A stretch of 40,763 nt of DNA, taken from the NCBI GenBank assembly GCA_013359135.1, contig JABWCN010000040.1, positions 1 to 40,763 of the forward strand, given 5' to 3'. The notes below the pieces were generated by a model that was not told where the DNA came from, ran no database searches, and saw only the letters and a program-made list of their open reading frames with translations. A program made the translations under genes and the position numbers. This stretch comes from Pseudobdellovibrionaceae bacterium. Its GTDB lineage: Bacteria > Bdellovibrionota > Bdellovibrionia > Bdellovibrionales > Bdellovibrionaceae. Of this stretch, positions 7,916-19,598 are shown piece after piece. Position 1 is the first letter of the stretch; each line of letters starts with the position of its first letter.

Positions 7916-9175
7916 GTGTTTATAAAAAATGTTTCTTTGAGTCGATTTAGAAACTTTGATTCTCTTCAGACAGAGTTTTCACCCCAATTAAATTTTTTTT
8001 TAGGACCAAATGGTCAAGGTAAAACAAACCTTTTAGAGGCTCTCTATCTTCTAATTAAAGGTCATTCTTTTAGATATACCCAAAATGATTCTTTTATTAA
8101 TCATAATCCACAAAAAAAGGAAATGTTAGAGCCATTTAATTCTGCTGTTGTGGATAACCTTGTGGGATACACGGATAAGTCACAAGATTCTTTGTTTAAA
8201 TCAAGTAACTTTGGTCATTTTTTATCAAAGGCATTAATAAAAGCTGATTTTTGTGAGAATGATCTATTTTATAAAATTCAGTTAATAGTTGAAAATAAGT
8301 CTAAGATGTTTTCTGTTAACCAAAAAAAAGTTTCATCAAATCAAATTCAAAAAAAGTTTCAAGCAATTTTATTTTCACCAGAAAGTTTGAGTTTTATCAA
8401 AGAATCTGCAGAGTTTCGAAGAGAACTTATTGATGATTTTTTAGGTTCAATTCATCCAAAAAATATAGATATAATTAGTGATTATAAGAAAGTTTTAAAA
8501 ACTAGAAATAAAATTTTAAAAGAAAATAAAGATGGAAAAATTGAATCTAAAAGTTTCTTTATGGTATTTGATTCATTAAATGAATTGTTCATAAAAAGGG
8601 CATCCATTCTAACTTATGAAAGAATCAAAGCCATTAAGGAAATACATAACGAATTAAATGACCATATGCAATATATTTCAAATAATGGTGTTGATATTAT
8701 TGTGGATTATATAGCTTCAGATGAATCATTTTTAAATTTTTCTTTAGAAGATATTGAATTGAAACTCCGTGAAAGACATAAAACATTAGCCTCTGCAGAG
8801 ATTTCTACAGGAACATCATTAATTGGACCTCACAAACACGATATTGTCTTTCTATATAATCAAAAAGATTCAAGATTTTTTTGTTCGCAGGGGCAGCAAA
8901 GAGCTATTATATTATCTTTCAAAATGGCTCAAATCGTGTATCATAGAAAGACTCATGGATGGTATCCGGTGTTGATGTTGGATGATGTCTTGTCTGAGCT
9001 AGATAACGAGAAAAAAAAGCGATTGATTTCTTTTTTAGAAAAAATCAATACGCAGATTTTTATTACGGCCACAGAATTAGATGATGGACTTAATTTTGTG
9101 TTTGATCGTGAAACGGGTTTAGGTTCAAGAAATCATAAAATTATAAATATCTCACAGGGTAAAATTCTTGATTAG
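7916..9175 (+). CDS. recF: DNA replication and repair protein RecF
   Basis: RecF is an SMC-like ATPase that, with RecO and RecR, loads RecA at gapped DNA. Walker A is GPNGQGKT (30-37), the ABC signature region is around FFCSQGQQRAIILSFKMAQ (about 322-340) and Walker B is LMLDDVLSELD (about 347-357). The start is GTG at 7916, preceded by AAGGGA. At 419 residues it is about 50 longer than typical RecF. Much of the excess is a polar insertion at about 63-108, after the FRYTQNDSF strand. It lies between dnaN and gyrB, the conserved order. Confidence 0.96.
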   Translation: MFIKNVSLSRFRNFDSLQTEFSPQLNFFLGPNGQGKTNLLEALYLLIKGHSFRYTQNDSFINHNPQKKEMLEPFNSAVVDNLVGYTDKSQDSLFKSSNFGHFLSKALIKADFCENDLFYKIQLIVENKSKMFSVNQKKVSSNQIQKKFQAILFSPESLSFIKESAEFRRELIDDFLGSIHPKNIDIISDYKKVLKTRNKILKENKDGKIESKSFFMVFDSLNELFIKRASILTYERIKAIKEIHNELNDHMQYISNNGVDIIVDYIASDESFLNFSLEDIELKLRERHKTLASAEISTGTSLIGPHKHDIVFLYNQKDSRFFCSQGQQRAIILSFKMAQIVYHRKTHGWYPVLMLDDVLSELDNEKKKRLISFLEKINTQIFITATELDDGLNFVFDRETGLGSRNHKIINISQGKILD

Positions 9176-11638
<2,463 letters not shown>

Positions 11639-11693
11639 ATAACTTTAACTTGAAACTATAATGAAGAGAAAAACTTCTAAGAGAAGGTAGAAT

Positions 11694-14159
11694 ATGGAAA
11701 TGGAAAAAGGAATTTCAACGATAGATATTAATAAAGAAATGAGAGATGCTTATCTGCAATATTCCATGTCGGTGATTGTAGGAAGAGCCCTCCCTGATGT
11801 GCGTGATGGATTAAAACCTGTTCATCGTCGTATCCTTTTTGCACAACACGAGATGAGTAATACTCACGATAAACCTTATAAAAAATCGGCTCGTGTTGTT
11901 GGTGATGTTATAGGAAAATATCATCCACATGGTGATATAGCTGTTTATGATACTATGGTAAGGATGGCTCAAGAGTTTTCTTTGCGCTATCCCCTTGAAG
12001 ATGGTCAAGGAAACTTTGGATCTATTGATGGAGATTCTCCAGCAGCGATGAGGTATACTGAAGTTAGAATGACAAAATTAGCAGAGGAATTGCTAAACGA
12101 TATTGATAAAGAGACAATTCCTTTTGGGCCTAACTACGATGATTCATTGGAAGTTCCATTAGTTTTACCTGCAAAATTTCCTAACTTATTAATAAATGGA
12201 TCAGCTGGTATTGCCGTGGGAATGGCTACCAACATACCACCACACAATTTGGGGGAAGTTATTAATGGATGTATTCATTTAATAAACAATCCTGAATGTC
12301 CTATAGAGGAGTTGATCGAAAGAATTCCAGGACCTGATTTTCCAACAGCTGGTGTTATTGCTGGTAAAGAGGGAATTCTTCAAGCTTATCGAAAAGGCCG
12401 TGGAATTATCACTCTCAAAGCAGTTACAGAGATTATTCAAAATAAAGATCATGAAGAAATTGTTATATCTGAAATTCCATATCAGGTTAATAAGGCAAAA
12501 CTTGTTGAAAGTATTGCAGATCTTGTTCGTGAAAAAACGATAGAGGGAATTTCAGATATTAGAGACGAATCTTCCCGAGAAGGAATGAGGATCGTTGTCA
12601 TTCTTAAGCGTGGTGAAAACGCAAGTGTTGTTTTAAATAGGTTGTACAAGTTTACACAAATGCAAGTTAGCTTTGGTATTATCATGCTTGCATTGGATAA
12701 AAAGAACCAACCAGTTACTTTTAATTTAAAGCAAATGCTTGAAGCTTTTGTTGATCACAGAAGAGATGTTGTCACTAAACGTTGTATTTTTGATCTAAAA
12801 AAGGCACAGGAGAGAGCACATATTTTAGAAGGTCTAAAAAAAGCTCTTGATCATATTGATGAAGTTATTGCGACAATCAAAGCTTCAAGTGAAGCCGCTA
12901 TTGCTAGAGAAAGTTTGATGAAAAAGTTCGACTTTAGCGAAAGACAAGCTGTAGCTATTCTTGAAATGCGCTTGCAACGATTGACCGGATTAGAAAGAGA
13001 AAAAATTCTAAACGAGTTAGCCGAATTAATGAAAGAAATTGATTGGTTAAAATTTGTTCTTGCTGATGTAAGAGAAATTTACAAAATAATTACTCAAGAA
13101 CTAGAAGAGATTAAGAAAAAATATTCAGATGCTCGAAGAACTCAAATTACTGGAGATCTAACCGACATTGAAGACGAAGACCTGATTGCTGATGAGCAAA
13201 TGGTTGTGACGATTACTAAAACTGGCTATATTAAAAGAATCCCTACAGATGAATACCGCACTCAGAAACGTGGAGGTAAAGGTTTGAAGGGAATGGAAAC
13301 TCGAGAAGAGGACTACGTTACTGATATTTTTACTGCTTCTACGAAAACTATGTTATTGGTGTTCACAGATAAAGGAAAAGTCTATTGGTGCAAAGTTCAC
13401 CGTTTGCCATTAGGGAATAGGACTTCAAAAGGTAAGGCAATAAATAACGTTGTACAAATTGATGCTAATGAGAAAGTTAGAGCTATTCTGCCGGTAGAAG
13501 AATTCACAGAAAATAAATATGTGGTCATGATTACTGAAAAAGGAGTCATTAAGAAAACCTCGTTGGATGCTTTTTCTAATCCAAGAACAGCAGGAATTAT
13601 TGCTTTAACAACAGATCTTGAAGATGGTGTTATAGACGCTCAAATTAGTGATGGTAATAGCGATATTTTCATAGCTACAAAAGAAGGAATGTCGATTCGT
13701 TTTGAAGAGGGTGACGTTAGACCTATGGGCAGAAGTGCACGTGGAGTCAAAGGAATCACTTTGGCAAAAGATGATATTGTGGTTGCAATGGAAATTATTG
13801 AAAAAGATTCCAAAGCATCCATTTTAATGGTTACTAGTAAGGGCTATGGAAAGCGTTCATCTCTTGATGAGTATCGAGTACAAGGACGAGGTGGTTCAGG
13901 AATAATTACTCAAAAAACTACTGACAAAGTAGGTATCGTTATTGGAACTAAAAAAGTTTACGATGATCAAGACCTAATGATTTCAACTGATAATGGTCAG
14001 GTGATTAGAATGACTATTGCAAGTATTTCTTTGATCGGAAGAAATACTCAAGGTGTAAGGTTGATAAATCTTGATGATAAAGATGAAGTGGTTTCCGGAA
14101 TAGCTGTTATTAAAGAACAGGAAACTGAAATCATCGATACTCCAGAGACTAGCTCCTAA
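11694..14159 (+). CDS. gyrA: DNA gyrase subunit A
   Basis: GyrA is the DNA-cleaving and DNA-wrapping subunit of gyrase. The breakage-reunion domain shows [18 protein letters not shown] (31-48) and the catalytic Tyr121 in [10 protein letters not shown]. The C-terminal beta-pinwheel includes the GyrA box QKRGGKG (about 524-530), which separates gyrase from topoisomerase IV ParC. At 821 residues the size is normal. In the quinolone-resistance region the sequence is [10 protein letters not shown]: Ile82 sits where E. coli has Ser83, while Asp86 (E. coli Asp87) is kept. It follows gyrB by 55 bp, with AGAAGGTAG before the ATG. Confidence 0.98.
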   Translation: MEMEKGISTIDINKEMRDAYLQYSMSVIVGRALPDVRDGLKPVHRRILFAQHEMSNTHDKPYKKSARVVGDVIGKYHPHGDIAVYDTMVRMAQEFSLRYPLEDGQGNFGSIDGDSPAAMRYTEVRMTKLAEELLNDIDKETIPFGPNYDDSLEVPLVLPAKFPNLLINGSAGIAVGMATNIPPHNLGEVINGCIHLINNPECPIEELIERIPGPDFPTAGVIAGKEGILQAYRKGRGIITLKAVTEIIQNKDHEEIVISEIPYQVNKAKLVESIADLVREKTIEGISDIRDESSREGMRIVVILKRGENASVVLNRLYKFTQMQVSFGIIMLALDKKNQPVTFNLKQMLEAFVDHRRDVVTKRCIFDLKKAQERAHILEGLKKALDHIDEVIATIKASSEAAIARESLMKKFDFSERQAVAILEMRLQRLTGLEREKILNELAELMKEIDWLKFVLADVREIYKIITQELEEIKKKYSDARRTQITGDLTDIEDEDLIADEQMVVTITKTGYIKRIPTDEYRTQKRGGKGLKGMETREEDYVTDIFTASTKTMLLVFTDKGKVYWCKVHRLPLGNRTSKGKAINNVVQIDANEKVRAILPVEEFTENKYVVMITEKGVIKKTSLDAFSNPRTAGIIALTTDLEDGVIDAQISDGNSDIFIATKEGMSIRFEEGDVRPMGRSARGVKGITLAKDDIVVAMEIIEKDSKASILMVTSKGYGKRSSLDEYRVQGRGGSGIITQKTTDKVGIVIGTKKVYDDQDLMISTDNGQVIRMTIASISLIGRNTQGVRLINLDDKDEVVSGIAVIKEQETEIIDTPETSS

Positions 14160-14166
14160 TAGAATT

Positions 14167-14189
14167 CACACCTCAAAATTTGAGGTGTG
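14167..14189. repeat. Perfect inverted repeat after gyrA
   Basis: CACACCTCAAA and TTTGAGGTGTG are perfect inverted copies around a single base, 7 bp beyond the gyrA stop. No T-run follows on the plus strand, so it is not a classical intrinsic terminator. It may end or process the gyrA transcript. A shorter relative of the same hairpin occurs at 15288-15302. Confidence 0.55.
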
Positions 14190-14213
14190 GAAATAAAAGA
14201 TTAGGCCTTAAAA

Positions 14214-15047
14214 ATGGAAAAAAAAGAAAAATTAGTTGGAATAAAACTTACTAAAATTTTAGTAATATTTTATTTCTTTTATTTAGCGTCTTGCTCTTGG
14301 TCCGACGAAAGAGAGTTCAATCGAGGTTTACGAGAAGTAAACCAAAAAAACTATCGTATTTCACTTCGTCATTTTGAGAATGCTATTAAGTATGCTCCAA
14401 CCTCAGTCTGGGGTATTAAATCAGCGAGAGAAGCTTCTCGTATTAGCCAATATGAAATAAAAAATTATGAAAAAGCGATATACTTTCATCGTCATTTGGT
14501 TTTGTATTCAGATAATTCTGAAGAAAGAATTAAGTCTCAAAAGGATATAGCGTACATATATTTTGATAATTTACAAAATTATCAACAAGCTATTATTGAG
14601 TTTTATAAATTACTACAAATGACTAAAGTAGATGCCGAAATAGCGATGTACAAACTTTCTATTGCTAGAGCAAACTATTATATTAATAACTTTGATCAAG
14701 CACAAAATGAGATAAACGAAATTTCTCGATTAAAAATCCCAGAAGAAATTCAATTTGATGTGCTAATTCTTCATGGCAATGTATTGGTGGCACAAAAGCA
14801 ATTTCAAAAAGCTATTTTTATTTATAAAGAAGTTTTAAAGAGATATCCAGAGCAATCAGCAAAAGAAAATGTCAACTTAACCTTAGCTGTTTGCTTTGAA
14901 GAAAATAATCAATTTAAAGAATCGATTGATATTTTAGAAAAGCTTAAAGTTACTTATAAACCTGTGGAATATATTGAGTTAAGAATTAAAAGATTAAAAG
15001 AGAGGCTTAAAAATCAACCAGGAGCCAAAGGATTACATCGAAAATGA
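14214..15047 (+). CDS. TPR-repeat lipoprotein
   Basis: The 277-residue product begins with a basic segment and a hydrophobic stretch ending in LASC (about 25-28), a good lipobox, so it should be lipidated and membrane-anchored. The mature part is helical, with tetratricopeptide-like repeats such as FNRGLREVNQKNYRISLRHFE, NYQQAIIEFYKLL and KQFQKAIFIYKEVLKRYPE. TPR lipoproteins of this kind often act as scaffolds in envelope complexes (BamD-like proteins are one example), but nothing identifies the partner here. The last four bases (ATGA) overlap the next small gene, so the two are coupled. The ribosome-binding site before the ATG is weak. Confidence 0.85.
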   Translation: MEKKEKLVGIKLTKILVIFYFFYLASCSWSDEREFNRGLREVNQKNYRISLRHFENAIKYAPTSVWGIKSAREASRISQYEIKNYEKAIYFHRHLVLYSDNSEERIKSQKDIAYIYFDNLQNYQQAIIEFYKLLQMTKVDAEIAMYKLSIARANYYINNFDQAQNEINEISRLKIPEEIQFDVLILHGNVLVAQKQFQKAIFIYKEVLKRYPEQSAKENVNLTLAVCFEENNQFKESIDILEKLKVTYKPVEYIELRIKRLKERLKNQPGAKGLHRK

Positions 15048-15268
15048 ATAAATATGTATTATTTATAGGGATAGGATTTGAGCTTATTGGATTAATTGTA
15101 GTCTCATTGTTAGTCTCAAATTATTTTGAGGAAAAATATCAAACCAAAGGCACACTTACTTCAGTTGTTATTTTAATTGCCCTAATTGGCTGGTTTATTC
15201 ATATTTATTTTTTATTGAGCAAAGTAAACAAAGCAACAGAAGTAGATAAAAAGAATGATAACACCTAG
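15044..15268 (+). CDS. AtpZ/AtpI-like small membrane protein
   Basis: This 74-residue protein has two predicted transmembrane helices, about 4-25 and 37-58, separated by a short polar loop (NYFEEKYQTKGT), with a charged C-terminal tail. The size, the Gly-rich first helix and the position upstream of atpI-atpB-atpE fit the AtpZ family (putative F1Fo-ATPase accessory subunit). Similarity at sequence level is weak, so the call rests mainly on topology and context. Its start overlaps the preceding stop as ATGA. Confidence 0.6.
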   Translation: MNKYVLFIGIGFELIGLIVVSLLVSNYFEEKYQTKGTLTSVVILIALIGWFIHIYFLLSKVNKATEVDKKNDNT

Positions 15269-15287
15269 AGTCTAAGCTGCGCAAATT

Positions 15288-15307
15288 ACCTCAAATAGAG
15301 GTGTTTT
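15288..15307. repeat. Short hairpin upstream of atpI
   Basis: ACCTC and GAGGT pair around a five-base loop and are followed by GTTTT. A second, competing pairing is possible between AACACCT at 15260-15266 and AGGTGTT at 15299-15305. The site could be a weak terminator or attenuator between the atpZ-like gene and atpI. It resembles the core of the inverted repeat after gyrA. Confidence 0.3.
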
Positions 15308-15445
15308 GGCCGGAAATAGCTCTTCAAATAAACGAAGAAATCTTAAGTTAAGAGGTTAAAATCCAAAATTAACACTAGTGACCGTTTGGCTTTGATTAAT
15401 TGTAATGTTGAGTTTAAGAAATTAAAAACTCTACAAAGGAAAATT

Positions 15446-15781
15446 ATGCTTTTGAAAATTTTTACGGTGGTGGGGGGTATTCAGTTTTTTTTGGGCATGT
15501 GCCTATATGTAATCTTTCCCCTAGAAAAAGCATCCTTCATTTTAGGTAATTTTATTTCCTATTTGAATTTTGTGGTTTTGGCCTATTTGTGGAGTCAGAT
15601 AATTTATAAAAAAAGAGTTGCCCCTTCTATTGCTCTTGTTGTAATAAAGTATGGAATTTTGATTTATTTATTTAGTAAAATTCCAAAAACTGATTGGGTT
15701 AGACAAAATGATTTAGTTTATGGGATTCTAATAAATCCAGTGGCTATCGTAGTTGGTGGGTTTTTTTTAAAAAATAAATAA
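15446..15781 (+). CDS. atpI: AtpI-like ATP synthase subunit I
   Basis: The 111-residue product has four hydrophobic helices: about 3-22, 30-50, 60-75 and 90-108. That matches the AtpI (subunit I) family, which assists assembly of the c-ring in other bacteria. It lies 27 bp before atpB. The start at ATG 15446 is preferred over an in-frame TTG at 15386 because AAAGGA precedes it at the right distance. Sequence conservation in this family is low, so the name rests on topology and position. Confidence 0.65.
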   Translation: MLLKIFTVVGGIQFFLGMCLYVIFPLEKASFILGNFISYLNFVVLAYLWSQIIYKKRVAPSIALVVIKYGILIYLFSKIPKTDWVRQNDLVYGILINPVAIVVGGFFLKNK

Positions 15782-15808
15782 CAAATACTTTAGTTAACGG
15801 GGATAAAA

Positions 15809-16495
15809 ATGTCTTTTAATTGGACTCAGCTAGCAGTTGGACACGAAAATGTACATATTGCCACTTTAGGCCTTGCCAGTGTGGTAAGTATAGGACTTGG
15901 TCTTTTAGCTAAAAAGCAATTAGGTACCGGAGAAGCAGCAGTTATTCCAGCCGGAAAATTTTCTTTAAGAGGCTTGTTTGAGGTTAATGTTGAGTTTATT
16001 TCAAAGTTAGCTAATTCCATTATAGGTCATGATGGCTATAAGTATGTACCATACTTCTCTGCTATGTTTGGATTTATTTTAATTAATAATCTTATAGGTG
16101 TTATACCTGGAATGACTCCGGCTACAGAAAATATAAATACCACATTTGCTTTTGGTATATTCTCTTTTTTATCTTATAATTTCATTGGACTTAAAAAAGG
16201 TGGATCTCATTATTTGGCGCATTTTTTGGGTCCTATCTGGTGGTTGGCACCTTTGATGTTAGTAATTGAAATTATAGCTCACTTTATTAGACCATTAACC
16301 TTGGGACTCCGTCTTGCGAATGTAATGACAGGGGATCATACAGTTCTTTCCGTTTTCTTGGGCATTGTTCCCTACCCTCTTTTAATTCCAATTCCTTTTT
16401 ATGTTTTGGGATTACTAGTTTGTTTTATCCAGGCTTTTGTTTTTACATTATTATCAATGGTTTATGTTGCTTTAGCTCAAGCATCTGATCATTAA
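15809..16495 (+). CDS. atpB: ATP synthase Fo subunit a
   Basis: Subunit a forms the ion half-channels of the F1Fo ATP synthase stator next to the c-ring. The 228-residue protein has the family's hydrophobic helices and the diagnostic segment RPLTLGLRLANVMTGDHTV, with the essential Arg in LGLRLAN. The last helices, including FIQAFVFTLLSMVYV, end with ALAQASDH. GGGGATAAAA precedes the ATG. Together with atpE it forms a partial Fo operon; atpF, atpH and the F1 genes are not in this window. Confidence 0.97.
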   Translation: MSFNWTQLAVGHENVHIATLGLASVVSIGLGLLAKKQLGTGEAAVIPAGKFSLRGLFEVNVEFISKLANSIIGHDGYKYVPYFSAMFGFILINNLIGVIPGMTPATENINTTFAFGIFSFLSYNFIGLKKGGSHYLAHFLGPIWWLAPLMLVIEIIAHFIRPLTLGLRLANVMTGDHTVLSVFLGIVPYPLLIPIPFYVLGLLVCFIQAFVFTLLSMVYVALAQASDH

Positions 16496-16517
16496 AAGTT
16501 AATTAAAGGAGAAAAAA

Positions 16518-16850
16518 ATGAAAAAATATACTATCGCTTTAGCTACATTATTAGCTTCTGCTTCTGTTTTTGCTGAGGAAGCTGCTACACATACAGCTGC
16601 TGCTGCAACTGCTACAGGTTCTGATAAAGGAATGTTGGCAATCGCTGCTGCTTTATGTATGGGTGTTGCTGTTCTTGGTGGAACATTCAGCCAAGGAAAA
16701 GCTGCTTCAGCTGCTTTAGACGGTATCGCTAGAAATCCTGCTGCTCAAGATAAAATCTTCACACCAATGTTGTTATCTTTGGCTCTTATCGAGTCATTAG
16801 TTATTCTTGGTTTCCTAGTTGCTTTCGTAAAAATTGGTGGTCTTTTATAA
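16518..16850 (+). CDS. atpE: ATP synthase Fo subunit c
   Basis: Subunit c forms the rotor ring. The two-helix hairpin spans about 37-104, with the polar loop ARNPAA (71-76) and the ion-binding Glu92 in ALIESLVI. The protein is 110 residues, against about 70-90 for many c subunits, because it begins with a signal-peptide-like segment ending VFAEE (about 1-21) and an Ala/Thr-rich stretch. Gln59 and the Glu92-Ser93 pair occupy positions used for ion coordination in Na+-type c rings, but the downstream Thr and Tyr of those rings are Leu here. AAAGGAGAAAAAA precedes the ATG. A strong terminator follows. Confidence 0.96.
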   Translation: MKKYTIALATLLASASVFAEEAATHTAAAATATGSDKGMLAIAAALCMGVAVLGGTFSQGKAASAALDGIARNPAAQDKIFTPMLLSLALIESLVILGFLVAFVKIGGLL

Positions 16851-16915
16851 TTTAATTCCGGAGTTTAACTTTCGGCATTAGATCTAAAAGCCTTATTTTA
16901 ATTAAATAAGCATAT

Positions 16916-16948
16916 AAAAAGAGGACTAATTGTCCTCTTTTTTATTTT
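16916..16948 (+). terminator. Intrinsic terminator of the atp operon
   Basis: AAAAAGAGGAC and GTCCTCTTTTT form an 11-bp stem around TAATT and run into a T-rich tail. It lies about 65 bp after the atpE stop and should end the rightward transcript. Confidence 0.88.
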
Positions 16949-17097
16949 GATTAAGCCAATACTTTTGTTGAACTCATTCTTTGACTGAATTCTACCTACT
17001 TAAAGGACAAAAATATATATCATCGTTTATGGATGATAGTGGTATTTCTAAAGGTGTTGCATTTCAAATTAATTGCGAAAATAAATAAAAAAATTTT
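16949..17097. other. Gene-free spacer between the atp operon and pmm
   Basis: The whole 334-bp gap between atpE and pmm holds the two terminators listed separately and this stretch between them. The stretch contains a short open frame ending at about 17086 with no ribosome-binding site and no recognised similarity. I see no promoter or RNA gene here. Confidence 0.5.
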
Positions 17098-17128
17098 TAT
17101 TAAAGAAGTGATTTTATATCACTTCTTT
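17098..17128 (-). terminator. Intrinsic terminator downstream of pmm
   Basis: AAAGAAGTGAT and ATCACTTCTTT form a perfect 11-bp stem (17102-17112 with 17118-17128) around a five-base loop. On the minus strand it is followed by TAATAAAAATTTTTTT, so it should end the leftward pmm transcript. Confidence 0.75.
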
Positions 17129-17184
17129 ATCAACAGACTTCATTATATAACTGAATGAGAAACTGCTACTAAAAAGTAAATTCG

Positions 17185-18552
17185 CTATAGATATTTGTTA
17201 ACGATACTTTCAACTCTTGATTTTATTTGATCAAGCCCTGCTTGAGTAGATGATTCATATCTTAAAACTAAAACAGGCTGAGTATTTGAGGAGCGGCATA
17301 AAGCCCAACCATCAGTAAAAGAAATTCGAATTCCATCAGTAAAATCGACTTTATAGTCGGGTCCACCAGAGCCAAAAGCCTCTTTCATTTTTTCAACAAT
17401 AAGTATCTTCTTTTCTTCAGTAGTGTCTACACGAATTTCTGGAGTATTAAAAGCAGGAGGTAGTCCTTCAAGAAGTTGTGGAATAGTTTTTCCAGTGTTT
17501 GCCAAAATTTCAATTAATCGCAGAGCCGCATAAGGAGCATCATCATATCCATAGTTTCGGTCTGCAAAGAAAACATGGCCACTCATTTCTCCACCGAAAG
17601 GTGATTTTTCAACCTTAATTTTTTCTTTGACCAAGCTGTGGCCTGTTTTCCACATTATAGGAATACCACCGTGGGCTTTAATATCATGATAAAGTCGGTC
17701 TGAGCACTTCACATCACCAATTATTTTAGAATTTTTTGTTGTAGCTAAAATACTTCTAGAAATAATAACCATAAGCTCATCGCCATAAAGCATTTTTCCC
17801 GTGTGATCAATAACACCAATACGATCAGCGTCTCCATCAAAACCAATTCCACAAATAGCTCCAGTTTTTAAAACCTCGGCCTTCATGTGTTGTAGGTTTT
17901 TCTCAACTGTTGGATCAGGATGGTGATTAGGAAAAGTTCCATCTGGTTTTTCAAATAAAATAATAGGATCTAATCCGACAGCATTAAATAAGCCCCTAAC
18001 AACAGATCCAGCAGCGCCATTGCCGCAATCTAAAACAATCTTAATAGGTTTTATTTGTCCAAATTCTTTTTTATAGCGCTCATAATAACTTGGCTTAATG
18101 TCATGATGAGACTCACTTCCGATACCACTAATAAAATCATTTATCTCAATTATTTCTCTTAGTTTTTGAATTTCTTCACCAAATATTGTCGACTTTCCTA
18201 GCGAAATTTTAAAACCATTATATTCGGGTGGGTTATGAGAGCCAGTCACTTGAACAGCTCCATCTATATTAGGAAGTTCGAATGTTGAGAAATAACAAAC
18301 TGGTGTGGTTACTAGTCCCAGATGAACGACATTAATTCCTGACTCTAAAAACCCTTTCGCTAGAGCTTTAACAATGTTATTACAAGAAAGTCTAGCATCA
18401 TGTCCGATTGAAATAGTTAGCTGTGTTTTATTAACTTTTTTTGAAAGATATTTTGAAAAAGCTTTTCCAAGGAGATAAGCAAAATGGTCGTCAAACTCTT
18501 TGTTGTAAACGCCACGAATATCATACTCACGAAAAATAACTTTGTTAAACAT
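17185..18552 (-). CDS. Phosphomannomutase/phosphoglucomutase
   Basis: This 455-residue alpha-D-phosphohexomutase interconverts sugar 1- and 6-phosphates, feeding GDP-mannose, LPS or other polysaccharide synthesis. The N-terminal FREYDIRG is typical of the AlgC/ManB type. The phosphoserine loop is TGSHNPPEYNGFK with Ser105. The metal-binding loop is GFDGDADR (about 236-243). The sugar-binding loop is GEMSGH, and the phosphate-binding loop is RYESST near the C-terminus. AGGAGACAGC precedes the ATG. I cannot tell from sequence whether mannose or glucose phosphate is preferred. It is the last gene of the leftward block. Confidence 0.93.
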   Translation of the reverse strand: MFNKVIFREYDIRGVYNKEFDDHFAYLLGKAFSKYLSKKVNKTQLTISIGHDARLSCNNIVKALAKGFLESGINVVHLGLVTTPVCYFSTFELPNIDGAVQVTGSHNPPEYNGFKISLGKSTIFGEEIQKLREIIEINDFISGIGSESHHDIKPSYYERYKKEFGQIKPIKIVLDCGNGAAGSVVRGLFNAVGLDPIILFEKPDGTFPNHHPDPTVEKNLQHMKAEVLKTGAICGIGFDGDADRIGVIDHTGKMLYGDELMVIISRSILATTKNSKIIGDVKCSDRLYHDIKAHGGIPIMWKTGHSLVKEKIKVEKSPFGGEMSGHVFFADRNYGYDDAPYAALRLIEILANTGKTIPQLLEGLPPAFNTPEIRVDTTEEKKILIVEKMKEAFGSGGPDYKVDFTDGIRISFTDGWALCRSSNTQPVLVLRYESSTQAGLDQIKSRVESIVNKYL

Positions 18553-18608
18553 GCTGTCTCCTATTAAAACTAAAAGTGCTCCATTTTAAATATATTTTCT
18601 GATGGAAA

Positions 18609-19598
18609 TCAAGGCAAATAGGAAGATGACAATTTAAGAGCCCACTTAATGGCTTCTATCATGGAATTTGGATTAGCTTTATTCATTCCAAAAATGTCTT
18701 TTGCTGTTCCATGATCAACGCTTGTTCTTAGGAATGGAAGGCCAAAGGTTATATGAACTCCCGAATCCTGTCCGTGAATCATTTTAAAAGGGATTAAACC
18801 TTGATCATGGTATGTGGCTATAAAAAGAGAATAACGATTCCAGTATTTTTTTTGAAAGGCTACATCAGGAACCAGAGGGCCCTCGAAACTTGGAGTCGAT
18901 TTTAATAAAGAGTTATCTACTGAAAAAAAAGATGATAGTTTTTTTTCTGCAGCTCCGTCAATAATCCCGCCCTCACCAGCGTGTGGATTAACCCCCAGAA
19001 AAGCGATAGGCTTTTTTCTGATTCTTGGAGCTAGATTTTTCCTAAATTGTAATAAGTTCTTTAGAAGAGATGTATCATTAAATTTAAGTATGTTTCTATT
19101 AACTTGCTTAAGTGGAATGTGACCAGTGAGCAAAAGAACATTGAAAAACCTTCCAACAAAAAGCATATACAAATTATTAACTTTAGATACGGACCTAAAA
19201 ATCTCAGTGTGACCTACCTCAGAAAAGCCAGATTTTTGAATTAACTCCTTAGATAGTGGAGCTGTAATTAAAGCTGAAAATCGTCCACTCATGCATAGTT
19301 TTGAAGCCTGAAAGACCCAATGCGGAGGTGATAATTTAGATGCGATAAAAACAATTTCAAAATTCTTATAGAGGTCAATGTTATTGAGAGATTCATCACT
19401 TACGGTTAAGGTTTTAAATTTTTTTTTTAATTGAATGACATATTTTTCTTTAGAGTTACTTATGTAAATAAAAAAAACATTATCTCTTAGAAAGCTTTTT
19501 TTTTTAGACAAACTTATTAAAGCTTTAGCTGTAACCTCAAGACCAACTCCATCTTGATCACCAGTTGTGATGAGATAGAGAGCTTTATTTGTTGACAC
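18609..19598 (-). CDS. pdxA: 4-hydroxythreonine-4-phosphate dehydrogenase PdxA
   Basis: PdxA oxidises 4-phosphohydroxy-L-threonine in the DXP-dependent pyridoxal phosphate pathway. The family segments are present in order: TTGDQDGVGLEVTAKAL at the N-terminus, GHTE, GVNPHAGEGG, GPLVPDVAF, the metal-binding ATYHDQGLIPFK and SVDHGTAKDI. The three metal-site His lie in GHTE, YHDQG and VDHGTA. The start is GTG at 19598, overlapping the end of the SurA-like gene by 14 bp. The surA-pdxA pairing is also found in E. coli. At 329 residues it is full length. Confidence 0.93.
   Translation of the reverse strand: MSTNKALYLITTGDQDGVGLEVTAKALISLSKKKSFLRDNVFFIYISNSKEKYVIQLKKKFKTLTVSDESLNNIDLYKNFEIVFIASKLSPPHWVFQASKLCMSGRFSALITAPLSKELIQKSGFSEVGHTEIFRSVSKVNNLYMLFVGRFFNVLLLTGHIPLKQVNRNILKFNDTSLLKNLLQFRKNLAPRIRKKPIAFLGVNPHAGEGGIIDGAAEKKLSSFFSVDNSLLKSTPSFEGPLVPDVAFQKKYWNRYSLFIATYHDQGLIPFKMIHGQDSGVHITFGLPFLRTSVDHGTAKDIFGMNKANPNSMIEAIKWALKLSSSYLP

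Noticed and set aside
16977-17086. A short open frame after the atp terminator (ending KGVAFQINCENK)
   Set aside because: About 35 codons, no ribosome-binding site, no recognised similarity, and it lies between two terminators. Most likely chance or a decayed remnant that cannot be shown.
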